Source of the DNA: PALSA-610 sp038239145
Lineage (GTDB): Bacteria > Actinomycetota > Acidimicrobiia > IMCC26256 > PALSA-610
Length of the DNA: 64,000 nucleotides
NCBI GenBank assembly: GCA_038239145.1
Contig: JBBSFB010000014.1
Location: 15,843-79,842, forward strand
Direction of reading: 5' to 3'
Shown: positions 1-8,612 of the stretch, one piece after another
How the letters are laid out: every line of letters begins with the position of its first letter
How positions within the stretch are numbered: position 1 is the stretch's first letter
Translations under genes and position numbers: made by a program
The notes under the pieces: generated by a model
Databases searched by the model: none
What the model was told of the DNA's origin: nothing
What the model saw: only the letters and a program-made list of their open reading frames with translations

Positions 1-438
1 GGGATGCGGGACACCGCGTTCCTGCGGTCCGACGAACTCGGGTGCCGGGCCGCGATCGGGTACCTGGCCGCGGACGGCGCGCGGACGAACGTCTTTCACC
101 TCCCGGTGCGAGGCAGCGGCGACGGCGGCGCCTACTCCACGGTCGCCGACGTGCACGCGATGTGGTCGGCGTTCCTGGCGGGCGGGATCGTCCCCGGCGA
201 ATGGGTCGCCGAGATGATCCGGCCCCGAAGCGATGTCCCCGCGGACTCGATGCGCTACGGCCTGGGCTTCTGGCTGCACGAGTCGCGTGACATCGTGATG
301 CTGTCGGGCTACGACGCCGGCGTCTCGTTCCGAACGGTCCACGATGCCGCCACCTTGATCACGCACACGGTGATGTCCAACACGTCGACGGGGGCGTGGC
401 CCGTGACCCGCCGCCTCGACGAGGCGTTGTTCCGCTGA
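1..438 (+). CDS. Beta-lactamase-like serine hydrolase, C-terminal part
   Basis: The reading frame is open from the window edge, so the N-terminus and the catalytic SxxK segment lie outside. The 144 visible residues look like the C-terminal half of the class C beta-lactamase/esterase family: the segment GGAYSTVADVHAMWSAFLAG is typical of the helix after the catalytic core, followed by RYGLGFWLHES and a late G-Y-D-A-G-V-S-F stretch where these enzymes carry their third motif. An ATG at 4 is probably internal. Specific substrate cannot be told. The stop is followed by 74 bases before the next gene. Confidence 0.6.
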   Translation, partial: GMRDTAFLRSDELGCRAAIGYLAADGARTNVFHLPVRGSGDGGAYSTVADVHAMWSAFLAGGIVPGEWVAEMIRPRSDVPADSMRYGLGFWLHESRDIVMLSGYDAGVSFRTVHDAATLITHTVMSNTSTGAWPVTRRLDEALFR

Positions 439-512
439 CCGGCCGGGCCCCGACGCCGTCGAACCAGCTCCGCGCGCTTTCTTCGGTGCGGTCGGTGGAC
501 TAACACTGGCCG

Positions 513-1907
513 ATGGAAGCGAACCTGCTGTTGCCGGCGAGTCCGTACGGATCGCTCGACGCGTATCGCGCGGCCGGCGGTGGCCACGCACTGGCCCGGG
601 TACACGACCGCGGCGCGGCGTGGGTGCTCGACGAGCTGGAGCACGCGGGGCTGCGGGGTCGCGGCGGCGCCGGATTCCCGGCCGCGCGCAAGTGGCGATC
701 GGTCGCGGCCGGCGGACCTGCGCTCGGCGATCGCTACGTGGTGGCCAACGGCGCGGAAGGTGAGCCGGGCACGTTCAAGGACCGGCCGCTGCTCCGGGCG
801 AATCCGTATCAGGTGTTGGAAGGCCTGGCGGTCGCGGCGACGACCGTCGGCGCGCGGGAGGCGTTCATCGCAGTGAAGTCGTCGTTCGCGCCCGAGATCG
901 AATCGCTCGAGCGGGCGCTGCGGGAGATGGCCGACGCGAACCTGCTGGGCGACGCGCCGGTCAGCCTCATCGGTGGGCCCGAGGAGTACCTGTTCGGCGA
1001 GGAAAAGGGTCTGTTGGAAGTCATCGAGGGCAACGACCCGATGCCCCGGTGGCTCCCTCCGTACGTGCACGGCTTGTACGCGACGACTCCCCAGGAAGGC
1101 TGGTCGGCAGGCGGCGGGGTCCACGTCGACGACGCGGCCCGCGTCGGCTCGAACCCGACGCTCGTGTCGAACGTCGAGACGCTCGCGAATGTGCCGTTGA
1201 TCCTCGCGCGCGGCGCGAAGTGGTATCGGGCGTTGGGGACGGCGGAGACCCCGGGACCGCTGATCTGTACCGTCGTCGGCGATGTCGCGCACGCCGGGTT
1301 CGCGGAGATCGAGCCGGGAACCACGTTGCGGGACGTGATCGAGCGCGTCGGCGGGGGCGTCCGCGCCGGCCGGGGAGTGAAAGCGGTGTTGTCGGGCGTC
1401 TCCAATCCGGTGCTGGCCGCCGCCGGGCTCGACGCTCCCGTCAGCTACGAGGGTCTCGCCGCCGCGGGCGGCGGGCTCGGCTCGGCCGGGTTCATCGTCT
1501 ACGACGACACCCGGAACATGGTGTCGGTCGCCCGGATGGTCTCCCGCTTCCTCTACGTCGAGTCGTGTGGTCAGTGCCGGGCGTGCAAGTTCGGATGCGG
1601 CGAGATCACCCGCCAGCTCGAGCAACTCGTCGCAGTGCACGGCGACATCGCCAACATCGAGACGATCGGGGCGCGACTGTTGGGTATCACCGACCAGAAC
1701 CGCTGCTTTCTCGGCGAAGAGGAGCAACGCGTGATCTCGAGCCTGTTGCGATCGTTTCCCGAGGACTTCACCGCCGAGCTCGAAGGAACCCCCGAGCTCG
1801 ACTCACTGCCCGTGCCCAAGATCGTCGACATACGCGACGGAGTCGCCACCTACGACGCCAACCAGATGCGCAAGCAACCCGATTGGACCTACGCCCCCGC
1901 CTCCTAG
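513..1907 (+). CDS. NuoF-like NADH-binding flavoprotein (51 kDa subunit family)
   Basis: 464 residues resembling NuoF/HoxF, which take electrons from NADH through FMN to a 4Fe-4S cluster. Visible marks are the glycine-rich nucleotide segment LRGRGGAGFPAARKW (about residue 48), NGAEGEPGTFKDRPLL (about 80), an SLBB-like segment around 270-300, and the cluster motif ESCGQCRACKFG (about 350) with a fourth Cys in DQNRCFLGEEE. Unlike complex I, no NuoE or NuoG partner is adjacent: the next gene is an aldo/keto reductase 38 bases on. It may be an electron-input subunit for a partner encoded elsewhere, or a stand-alone NAD(P)H oxidoreductase. ATG 513 is the first in-frame start. Confidence 0.8.
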   Translation: MEANLLLPASPYGSLDAYRAAGGGHALARVHDRGAAWVLDELEHAGLRGRGGAGFPAARKWRSVAAGGPALGDRYVVANGAEGEPGTFKDRPLLRANPYQVLEGLAVAATTVGAREAFIAVKSSFAPEIESLERALREMADANLLGDAPVSLIGGPEEYLFGEEKGLLEVIEGNDPMPRWLPPYVHGLYATTPQEGWSAGGGVHVDDAARVGSNPTLVSNVETLANVPLILARGAKWYRALGTAETPGPLICTVVGDVAHAGFAEIEPGTTLRDVIERVGGGVRAGRGVKAVLSGVSNPVLAAAGLDAPVSYEGLAAAGGGLGSAGFIVYDDTRNMVSVARMVSRFLYVESCGQCRACKFGCGEITRQLEQLVAVHGDIANIETIGARLLGITDQNRCFLGEEEQRVISSLLRSFPEDFTAELEGTPELDSLPVPKIVDIRDGVATYDANQMRKQPDWTYAPAS

Positions 1908-1945
1908 GATCCGCCCAGTCGACGCGTCCTCGTCAGGAGATCAGC

Positions 1946-2968
1946 ATGAAGTACCGCACCCTTGGTCGTACCGGAGTCGAGGTCAGCGAGCTCTGCCTCG
2001 GCGCGATGATGTTCGGCGCCTGGGGGAATCCCGATCACGACGACTCGGTGCGCATCATGCACCGCGCCCTGGACGCCGGGATCAATTTCATCGACACCGC
2101 CGACGTCTACTCCGCGGGCGAGTCGGAGAAAATCGTCGGCAAGGCGCTCGCCGGCGGCCGGCGCCGTGACGTGGTGCTCGCCACGAAGGCGCACGGGCAG
2201 ATGGGCAGGGACCGCAACGCCAAGGGCAACTCCCGGCGCTGGATCACCGCCGAGGTCGAGAACAGCTTGCGTCGGCTCGGGACTGACTACATCGACCTGT
2301 ACCAGATCCATCGGCCCGACCCCACCTGTGACGTGGAAGAGACGCTGTCGGCGCTGACCGATCTCGTACGGGCCGGAAAGATCCGGTACTGCGGTTCGTC
2401 GACGTTCCCGGCCCACGAGATGGTGGAGGCGCAGTGGGTCTCCGATCGCCGGGGTCTCGACCGGTTCCGGTGCGAGCAGCCGCCGTATTCGATCCTGGCG
2501 CGGGGCATCGAGCGCGACGTGCTGCCCGTTGCCGAGAAGTACGGCATGGGGGTCATCCCCTGGAGCCCGCTCAATGGCGGCTTCCTCTCGGGCAAGTTCC
2601 GGGCCGGAGTCACTCCGCAACCGTCGCACCGAGATCAGCTCCGGGCCGCGCAGGGCCGGCCCGAGTCGGCGGCGGAGCAGACCAAGCGCGAAGCGGCCGA
2701 GCAGCTCGGTGACCTCGCCGAGAAGTTCGGGCTGACCGTCGTCGACATGGCGCTCGCCTTCGTGCTCAACCATCCCGCGGTGACCGCGGCGATCATCGGG
2801 CCCCGCACCATGGAGCAACTCGAGTCGCAGCTCTCGGCGCCCGACGTCGAGCTCCCCGTCGAGTTGTTGGACGCGATCGACGCGATCGTCCCACCCGGCG
2901 TCACCCTGGATCCCGGTGACGAAGGTTGGGAGCTCCCGAGCCTCCTGCCCGGAAACCGCCGCCGCTGA
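1946..2968 (+). CDS. Aldo/keto reductase
   Basis: 340 residues of the NAD(P)H-dependent aldo/keto reductase superfamily. It starts MKYRTLGRTGVEVSELCLG, the usual N-terminus of the YajO/Tas-type members. The tetrad is visible: Asp and Tyr in FIDTADVYSAGESE, Lys in VLATKAHG and His in LYQIHRPD. The C-terminal NADP-binding segment IIGPRTMEQLESQL is present. The start at 1946 is chosen because AGGAG lies 6 bases upstream; the open frame extends further but only as an antisense-like shadow of the previous gene. Substrate is unknown. Confidence 0.9.
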   Translation: MKYRTLGRTGVEVSELCLGAMMFGAWGNPDHDDSVRIMHRALDAGINFIDTADVYSAGESEKIVGKALAGGRRRDVVLATKAHGQMGRDRNAKGNSRRWITAEVENSLRRLGTDYIDLYQIHRPDPTCDVEETLSALTDLVRAGKIRYCGSSTFPAHEMVEAQWVSDRRGLDRFRCEQPPYSILARGIERDVLPVAEKYGMGVIPWSPLNGGFLSGKFRAGVTPQPSHRDQLRAAQGRPESAAEQTKREAAEQLGDLAEKFGLTVVDMALAFVLNHPAVTAAIIGPRTMEQLESQLSAPDVELPVELLDAIDAIVPPGVTLDPGDEGWELPSLLPGNRRR

Positions 2969-2989
2969 CCCGTCGTCGGGCGACCGGCT

Positions 2990-4099
2990 TCATTTGTGGC
3001 CGGATGGGCCGGCGACGCGCGGGGCGCGCTCCAACGTGAAGGGGTTGTCGGTCCACGGCGTGCCCGTCGCGAGCTCGGCGAGCCTGCGTCCGAGCGCGGG
3101 TAGGAACTTGAAGCCGTGGCCGCCGAGCCCCACGCCGACGACGATGCGGCCGACGCGATCGACGACGAAGTCTTCGTCGGGCGCCGACGCGTAGAGACAC
3201 GTGTCGTGACCGACCGGTTCGGGGTCGACGCCGGGGACGCTCCGCCGGACCCACTCGAGCAGGCGATCCCATGTGGTCGGGTCGAGATCGCCCGTGCGTA
3301 GGTCCGGGTCAACGATCGGGCCGGTGTGGTGCTCGCCGACCTTGACCAGTCCGGTTGGAGTCGGGAGGCCGTAGTAGCTGACGTCCCGGCGGTCGATGAA
3401 CGTCGGGAAGGTGAACCCGGGTCGGGGCCGGAAGAAGCCAACCTGCTCCTGGGTCACGGTGATCGGCGGGAGGGGAACGAGCCCGGCGAGCGTCGCGTGT
3501 GCCCACGCCCCCGTCGTGACGACGACGGTGTCGGCCGAGTACACGTCGCGGTCCGTCGTGACCTCGACACGACCGTCGCGTTCGACGATGGCGGTCACGG
3601 TTTCCGAACGACGGACCACAGCGCCGTTCGCGGTCTCCGAGCGTTCGAACGCATCCAGCGCCACGTGCGCGTCGACACAGCCTGCATCGCGTTGCACGAG
3701 GGCACGACCGTTTGTTCGCAGGCCCGGAAACTCGCGCGCCGTCGTGACCGGATCGAGCCATTCGTACGGCACTCCGCGCGCATCGCACCCAAGCGCGATC
3801 TGCTCGAGCTCGGCGGCAAATCCCATGTCGACGCCGCCGACGGTGCGGACGAGGGCGCCGCCGATGGTCGCGTCGAGATCGTTCCACATCGGCAGTGACT
3901 CCTGCGCGAGCGCCACGTATGCGGGATCGCCGTACGCAAGCCGGAAGATGCGCTCGGACCCGTGCGACGACCCGCGCGTGTGGTGTGCTTCGAACCGGTC
4001 GATCGCAACCACCCGGAAGCCCGAACGCGCCAACCACCACGTCGTTGCCGAGCCGGCCCCGCCGTGCCCCACCACGATCACGTCGTAGATGTCGGCCAC
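2990..4099 (-). CDS. Monomeric sarcosine oxidase-type flavin amine oxidase
   Basis: 369 residues of the DAO/MSOX family, which oxidise N-methyl amino acids with covalent FAD. The dinucleotide fold is at the N-terminus (DVIVVGHGGAGSATTWWLAR), followed by RGSSHGSERIFRLAYG, the arginine/histidine segment found after the FAD fold in MSOX and N-methyltryptophan oxidase. A Cys in DTCLYASAPDEDF (about residue 301) is at the covalent flavin position, and the C-terminal VGVGLGGHGFKFLPALG matches the family. The start is taken as GTG 4099 (V-A-D-I-Y); the frame stays open upstream into the divergent neighbour. Only 58 bases separate it from that gene. Confidence 0.85.
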   Translation of the reverse strand: MADIYDVIVVGHGGAGSATTWWLARSGFRVVAIDRFEAHHTRGSSHGSERIFRLAYGDPAYVALAQESLPMWNDLDATIGGALVRTVGGVDMGFAAELEQIALGCDARGVPYEWLDPVTTAREFPGLRTNGRALVQRDAGCVDAHVALDAFERSETANGAVVRRSETVTAIVERDGRVEVTTDRDVYSADTVVVTTGAWAHATLAGLVPLPPITVTQEQVGFFRPRPGFTFPTFIDRRDVSYYGLPTPTGLVKVGEHHTGPIVDPDLRTGDLDPTTWDRLLEWVRRSVPGVDPEPVGHDTCLYASAPDEDFVVDRVGRIVVGVGLGGHGFKFLPALGRRLAELATGTPWTDNPFTLERAPRVAGPSGHK

Positions 4100-4157
4100 C
4101 AACTCAATGATCGCGCCGGGTGCGGTAGAACGAGGACATGAGCGCGGCGGAAACCGA

Positions 4158-5648
4158 GTGCAGCCCGTGACCGACGACGGGGTCGGACCCCTCGATCCGA
4201 TCACCGAACGGAACGTTGCTCGCTTCGACGACGAAGCCGACGTGGTCGTCGTCGGCCTCGGATGTGCCGGCGCGTCGGCGGCGATCGCGGCGGCGGAGCG
4301 GGGGCTCGAAGTGCTGGCCCTCGAGCGGCAGGGCGCGCCCGGCGGTACGAGCGCGATGTCGGGCGGCCTCATATATCTCGGCGGGGGAACGCCGGTACAG
4401 CAGCAATGCGGCTTCGACGACGACGCCGACACGATGTACGCATTCCTCGTCGCCGCGACCGCCGAACATGGAAACGCCGACCGGCCCGACCGGCCCGACC
4501 GGCCCGACCGGGCCAAGCTACGGCTGTACTGCGACGGGTCGGTCGCGCACTTCCACTGGTTGGAGGATCACGGCGTTCCGTTTCGCGCCGCGTTCTGCGA
4601 CGAGCCGAATCGGGAGTCGGCCGACGACAGCGGTCTCGTCTTCTCGGGCGGAGAGGACAGCCGGCCGTTCTGTGAGATCGCTCGCCCCGTCCCTCGCGGG
4701 CACAAGCCGAAGTTCCCCGACAGTGCCGGAAATTTCTTGATGCAGCGCCTCTCAGCCGCGGTCGCGACGACGCCGACCCGTGTCATGGTCGATGCCCGCG
4801 CCGACCGGCTCGTCACCGACTCCGACGGCGCAGTGATCGGGGTCGCGGTCCGCCACGAGAACCAGATGCGCTACGTGCGGGCCCGTCGCGGCGTCGTGCT
4901 CGCCACCGGCGGGTTCGCCTACAACGAAGCGATGCTCGGGGCGTACTGCCCCGACGCGATGCGTCCCGATCCCGCGTGGCGTATCGGCACCGATGCCGAC
5001 GACGGCCGGGGCATCCGTCTCGGACTCGGCGCGGGCGGCGCGCCGCTGCGGCTCGACGTCTTCGAGTGCGCACTCCCGCTCGGTCCGCCGCACCGACTGT
5101 GCCGCGCGATCCTCGTCGATCGGCAGGGCCGGCGGTTTGTGAACGAGGACACGTACACGGGCCGCATCGGATGGAAAGCGCTCATGGAGCACGGCGGCGA
5201 CGTGTTCATGGTGCTCGACGAGGCGATCTACGAACGCAATCTGCTCGGCCTGCGGTTCTCGCACGCGGCCGAAACCGTCGAGGAGCTTGCGCGTGATCTC
5301 GGGGTACCCGAGGCTGCGCTCGCTGCGACCGTTGCCGATTACAACGAGCATGCCGCCCGGGGCGAAGATCCCGAGTTCGGCAAGCTGCCGCCGTTCGTCC
5401 AGCCGCTGGTGCCGCCGCTCGGCGCGATCGACCTCCGTGTGACGCGCGGCGCGATCTACGCCACGTTCACGCTGGGCGGTCTGCACACTGACGCCGACGG
5501 ACGCGTCGTCACTGCCACCGATGCCCGCGTGCCCGGATTGTTCGCGGTCGGGCGGGCGAGCGCGAGCCTGGCGGCCGGTGGGTACGTCAGCGGTATCAGC
5601 CTGGGGGACGGCACCTTCTTCGGTCGCCGCGCCGGGCTCGCGCTCTGA
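4158..5648 (+). CDS. FAD-dependent dehydrogenase of the KstD/fumarate reductase family
   Basis: About 497 residues. The N-terminal FAD fold VVVVGLGCAGASAAIAAAER is followed by APGGTSAMSGGLIYLGGG, and the C-terminus ends with LFAVGRASASLAAGGYVSG and SLGDGTFFGRRAG, the pattern of 3-ketosteroid delta-1-dehydrogenases and flavocytochrome c-like fumarate reductases. Function beyond flavin-dependent dehydrogenation or reduction cannot be assigned. The start is uncertain: GTG 4158 and GTG 4167 are both in frame with no clear ribosome site. It carries an in-frame run of Asp-Arg-Pro repeats near residue 110. It is divergent from the sarcosine oxidase-like gene. Confidence 0.8.
   Translation: MQPVTDDGVGPLDPITERNVARFDDEADVVVVGLGCAGASAAIAAAERGLEVLALERQGAPGGTSAMSGGLIYLGGGTPVQQQCGFDDDADTMYAFLVAATAEHGNADRPDRPDRPDRAKLRLYCDGSVAHFHWLEDHGVPFRAAFCDEPNRESADDSGLVFSGGEDSRPFCEIARPVPRGHKPKFPDSAGNFLMQRLSAAVATTPTRVMVDARADRLVTDSDGAVIGVAVRHENQMRYVRARRGVVLATGGFAYNEAMLGAYCPDAMRPDPAWRIGTDADDGRGIRLGLGAGGAPLRLDVFECALPLGPPHRLCRAILVDRQGRRFVNEDTYTGRIGWKALMEHGGDVFMVLDEAIYERNLLGLRFSHAAETVEELARDLGVPEAALAATVADYNEHAARGEDPEFGKLPPFVQPLVPPLGAIDLRVTRGAIYATFTLGGLHTDADGRVVTATDARVPGLFAVGRASASLAAGGYVSGISLGDGTFFGRRAGLAL
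4482..4508 (+). repeat. 9-bp tandem repeat within a coding region
   Basis: Three perfect copies of CGGCCCGAC follow each other, with partial copies on both sides. They encode Arg-Pro-Asp triplets inside the flavoprotein gene at a surface-loop position. The unit is a multiple of three, so copy-number change would keep the frame. Confidence 0.85.
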
Positions 5649-5899
5649 ATCGACACTCGTTCTGTGCTCGGGTCAATGCACCGGTTCATGCGGCATCCAG
5701 TTCCCTCTGGGAGTGCTGCCGACCGCATGACGTTCGGTCGCTCGGCAAGGAGGTCCGGAGGGTGGTGGTACAACCGGGCGAACAGGCGTTGACCACCTTG
5801 GCCGGCGCGCGGTGAGCCGCGAGACTGCCGTCGTGACTACGACCTCCGCGACGCGCACGGTCGTCGAAGTCGTCCGTACGCCGAACATGCCCCGTTGCA

Positions 5900-6940
5900 G
5901 TGGTGCAGGCCGGTTTCACCACCTCCGAGCTCGGGTCGTGGATCGCGGTCACGACGGTTGCGCACCGCTTCGGCGGGATCGACGCCGCCGCGTCGGTGCT
6001 CGTCGCCCAGTTGGCGCCCGCTGCACTCTTCGCGGGCGCCGTGGGCGCGATCGCGCGCAAGGTCGGCGAACAGACCGTCCTCCGGCTCGGGCTCGTCGTG
6101 CAGGCCGCGATGTTCGCAGCGCTGGCCGTCGTGCTCGCCGGCTCCGCGCCGAGCCACACTCTGGTCTACGCGTCGGCGGTGATCGCTTCGGTAGCGGTCA
6201 CGACGGCCCGACCCATGCTCGCCGCGCTCCTGCCTGCGGTGGTCGACGACCCTCGTCAACTCGCGGCCGGAAATGCCGTGCTGGGATGGATCGAGGGGAT
6301 CGCGACCCTTGCGGGGCCGGCGATCGCCGCGGTCTGCTTCATGCTCGTCGGCGCGTGGCGCGTGGCGCGTGGCGCGCGTTCGCTGTGTTCGCGGTGCTGA
6401 TCGGTCTGGCGATGACGGCCGCATTCGGGCTCCGCGTCCCGACGGGCGCGGGCGCCGTAGACGAACGGGTCGACGCGGTCTCGGTACGTTCGCCGCCGTC
6501 CGGCGTGATGCCGGAGTGCGCGCCGTGCTGGTAACGACCGCGGCCTCGTCGTTCGCGATGGGCGCCCTCGACCTCCTCTGCGTAGTGATTGCCGTCGACG
6601 TGCTCGGCGGCCACGACGCGGAAGCGAGTTGGCTCAGCGCCGCGTTCGGCGTCGGAGCACTCGTCGGCGGTCGCTTGCGCTGACACTCGTCGGTGGGCGC
6701 AAGATCGTGGTGCAGGGCGAGACGGGAGACCGTTTTTGCGCGGTCACCCGGGGCGAGGTCGCCGTGATCCGAGACGGAGTCCACATCGCGACGCGCCGGG
6801 CGGGAGGGTTTCGGCGAGCTGGCGTAGCTCTACGACATTCCCCGAACGGCCACGGTGCAGGCGACGTCCGAGGTCGACGTGCCGGCGATCGACCGCAACA
6901 CGTTCCTGGTCGCGGTCTGCGGATTCGCGCCGACGTGGCG
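5900..6940 (+). pseudogene. Decayed MFS transporter with C-terminal cyclic nucleotide-binding domain
   Basis: Pieces of one protein are spread over all three frames. 5900-6360 encodes an MFS N-terminal half (ELGSWIAVTTVAHRFGG, then several hydrophobic helices to VCFMLVGAW). The frame then changes at a 7-bp tandem repeat (GCGCGTG three times, 6351-6371), where a single copy would read VGAWRAFAVFAVL. A second shift near 6481 leads into LVTTAASSFAMGALDLLCVV. Around 6680 the remaining helices are missing and a cyclic nucleotide-binding domain begins (KIVVQGETGDRF, GEVAVIRDGVHIATR). After another shift near 6805, the relic reads GELA, a TAG stop, LYDIPRTATVQATSEVDV and NTFLVAVCGF. It cannot make a working transporter. 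Confidence 0.8.
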
Positions 6941-7137
6941 GCGGACCCTCGGCCCCATGGTCACCAACTCTGAACCGGCGAGACCTGAGGGCCCTCCGCT
7001 CCCCCCAACTCGCGTCGGATCGAGGACTGGTTGGGGGACTGGGGGCGAACGGATGGTCACGATTCGGACAGGCCGAGCGGACGCCGCCCCGCTGTGGCAA
7101 GCTGCCGGAAAGGTCGCCGTGACAGGGGGGAAACGGA

Positions 7138-8553
7138 ATGGATCTGGACCGACGGGATTTCGTCAAGGGTGCGCTCGGGGTCGGCGGAGCCGCTCTGCTC
7201 GGCACCAAGTTGGGGACCTCCGGCTTGAGCTCCACGTTCCGTGGGCTCGCCGGGGCTGCGAGCCCGGGGTTGCCCGACCCTCGCCTCTCGGGTATCGAGC
7301 ACGTGGTCGTGGTGATGATGGAGAACCGGAGCTTCGACCACATCCTGGGTTGGCTGCCCGGTGCCGACGGTCAACAGGGTGGGCTCGAGTTCGACACGCC
7401 CGACGGCACGTCGCACAAGACGTTCCATCAGACCCAGCTCGACGGTTGCGGGTTCGCCGACCCCGACCACTCGTACAACGGCGGTCGCATCCAATACAAC
7501 AAGGGAAAGATGGACGGGTTCCTTCTCGACACCGAGAACGACCCGTTCGCGATCAGCTACTACGAGCGCGCCGACCGTCCGTTCATGGGGGCGCTGGCGA
7601 AGCATTACGTCACGTGTGACCGGTACTTCTGCTCGATCCTCGGCCCGACCTTCCCGAACCGGATCTTCCAGCACGCCGGACAGACCGACCGCCTGTCGAA
7701 CACGTTGAACGCGTCGACGCTGCCGACGATCTGGGACCGACTGAACCGCCCCGGCGGACCGACGGGCCGTTACTACTACAGCGACCTTCCGATCCTCGCG
7801 CTGTGGGGTGCGAAGTACCTGCCGATCGCGACAAAGGTCTCGCAGTTCATGACCGACGCGGCCGCGGGCACGTTGCCGAACGTGTCGTGGGTGGATCCGG
7901 GCTTCGCCGGTGAGGCGGCCGGCACTGCCAACGACGACCACCCCGCGTCCGACCTCCGCGCCGGCGACTCGTTCTTGTCGTCGATCTTCCACGCGGTGTC
8001 GAATGGCCCGGGTTGGGACAAGACCGTGCTGGTCATCAACTACGACGAATGGGGTGGCTTCTACGAGCACGTCCGCCCGCGCCGGGTGACGCCCGGTCTC
8101 TCGCTGGGCGTCGATCCGCACACAGGCATCGATCAGGACCTCGACGCGGACAACAAGGTGCTGACGGGCTTCCGGGTCCCGTGCATCGTCGCGTCACCGT
8201 TCACGCGTCGAGATCCCGGCGCCTCGGTCAACCACGGCTTCTACGACCACACCTCGGTGCTGAAGATGATCGAGTGGCGTTGGGGCCTCGCGCCTTTGAC
8301 GCAACGGGATGCGTCGCACGCTGCGACCGATCCGGGCAACCTCGCCAACGTGCTCGACTTCCGGAAGCCGAATGTCAAGGTCCCGGCCGCCGTTCCGGTG
8401 CTCGGGCCGTTCGTCCCGAAGGGGTGCACACCCGCCCCGGCGGCGCTGACGTCGAAAGCGGAAGGTCTGGCCGCCGTGGCCGACATCGACGCACCGGGCC
8501 GCGAGGACTGGCGTGCGCTGAAGGACTCCGGGCTCGTCGACAGCTGGGCGTGA
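7138..8553 (+). CDS. Tat-exported phosphoesterase (phospholipase C/acid phosphatase family)
   Basis: 471 residues of the PF04185 phosphoesterase family, whose members are secreted phospholipases C and acid phosphatases. A twin-arginine signal is at the N-terminus (DRRDFVKGALGVGGAALLG). The catalytic entry motif VVVMMENRSFDHILGWLPG is followed by TFPNRIFQHAGQTDRLSN and NYDEWGGFYEHVRP, which carry conserved metal and catalytic positions. It is shorter than hemolytic phospholipases C and lacks their long C-terminal domains. A GGGGGG stretch lies about 7 bases before ATG 7138. The following SurE-like lipoprotein gene has the same style of ribosome site, so both may act on extracellular organic phosphate. 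Confidence 0.85.
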   Translation: MDLDRRDFVKGALGVGGAALLGTKLGTSGLSSTFRGLAGAASPGLPDPRLSGIEHVVVVMMENRSFDHILGWLPGADGQQGGLEFDTPDGTSHKTFHQTQLDGCGFADPDHSYNGGRIQYNKGKMDGFLLDTENDPFAISYYERADRPFMGALAKHYVTCDRYFCSILGPTFPNRIFQHAGQTDRLSNTLNASTLPTIWDRLNRPGGPTGRYYYSDLPILALWGAKYLPIATKVSQFMTDAAAGTLPNVSWVDPGFAGEAAGTANDDHPASDLRAGDSFLSSIFHAVSNGPGWDKTVLVINYDEWGGFYEHVRPRRVTPGLSLGVDPHTGIDQDLDADNKVLTGFRVPCIVASPFTRRDPGASVNHGFYDHTSVLKMIEWRWGLAPLTQRDASHAATDPGNLANVLDFRKPNVKVPAAVPVLGPFVPKGCTPAPAALTSKAEGLAAVADIDAPGREDWRALKDSGLVDSWA

Positions 8554-8612
8554 TCGCCGCGGAAATCTGAGCGAACGCAGGCACACTTCTTTCGAATCCG
8601 GGGGGAACGAAT

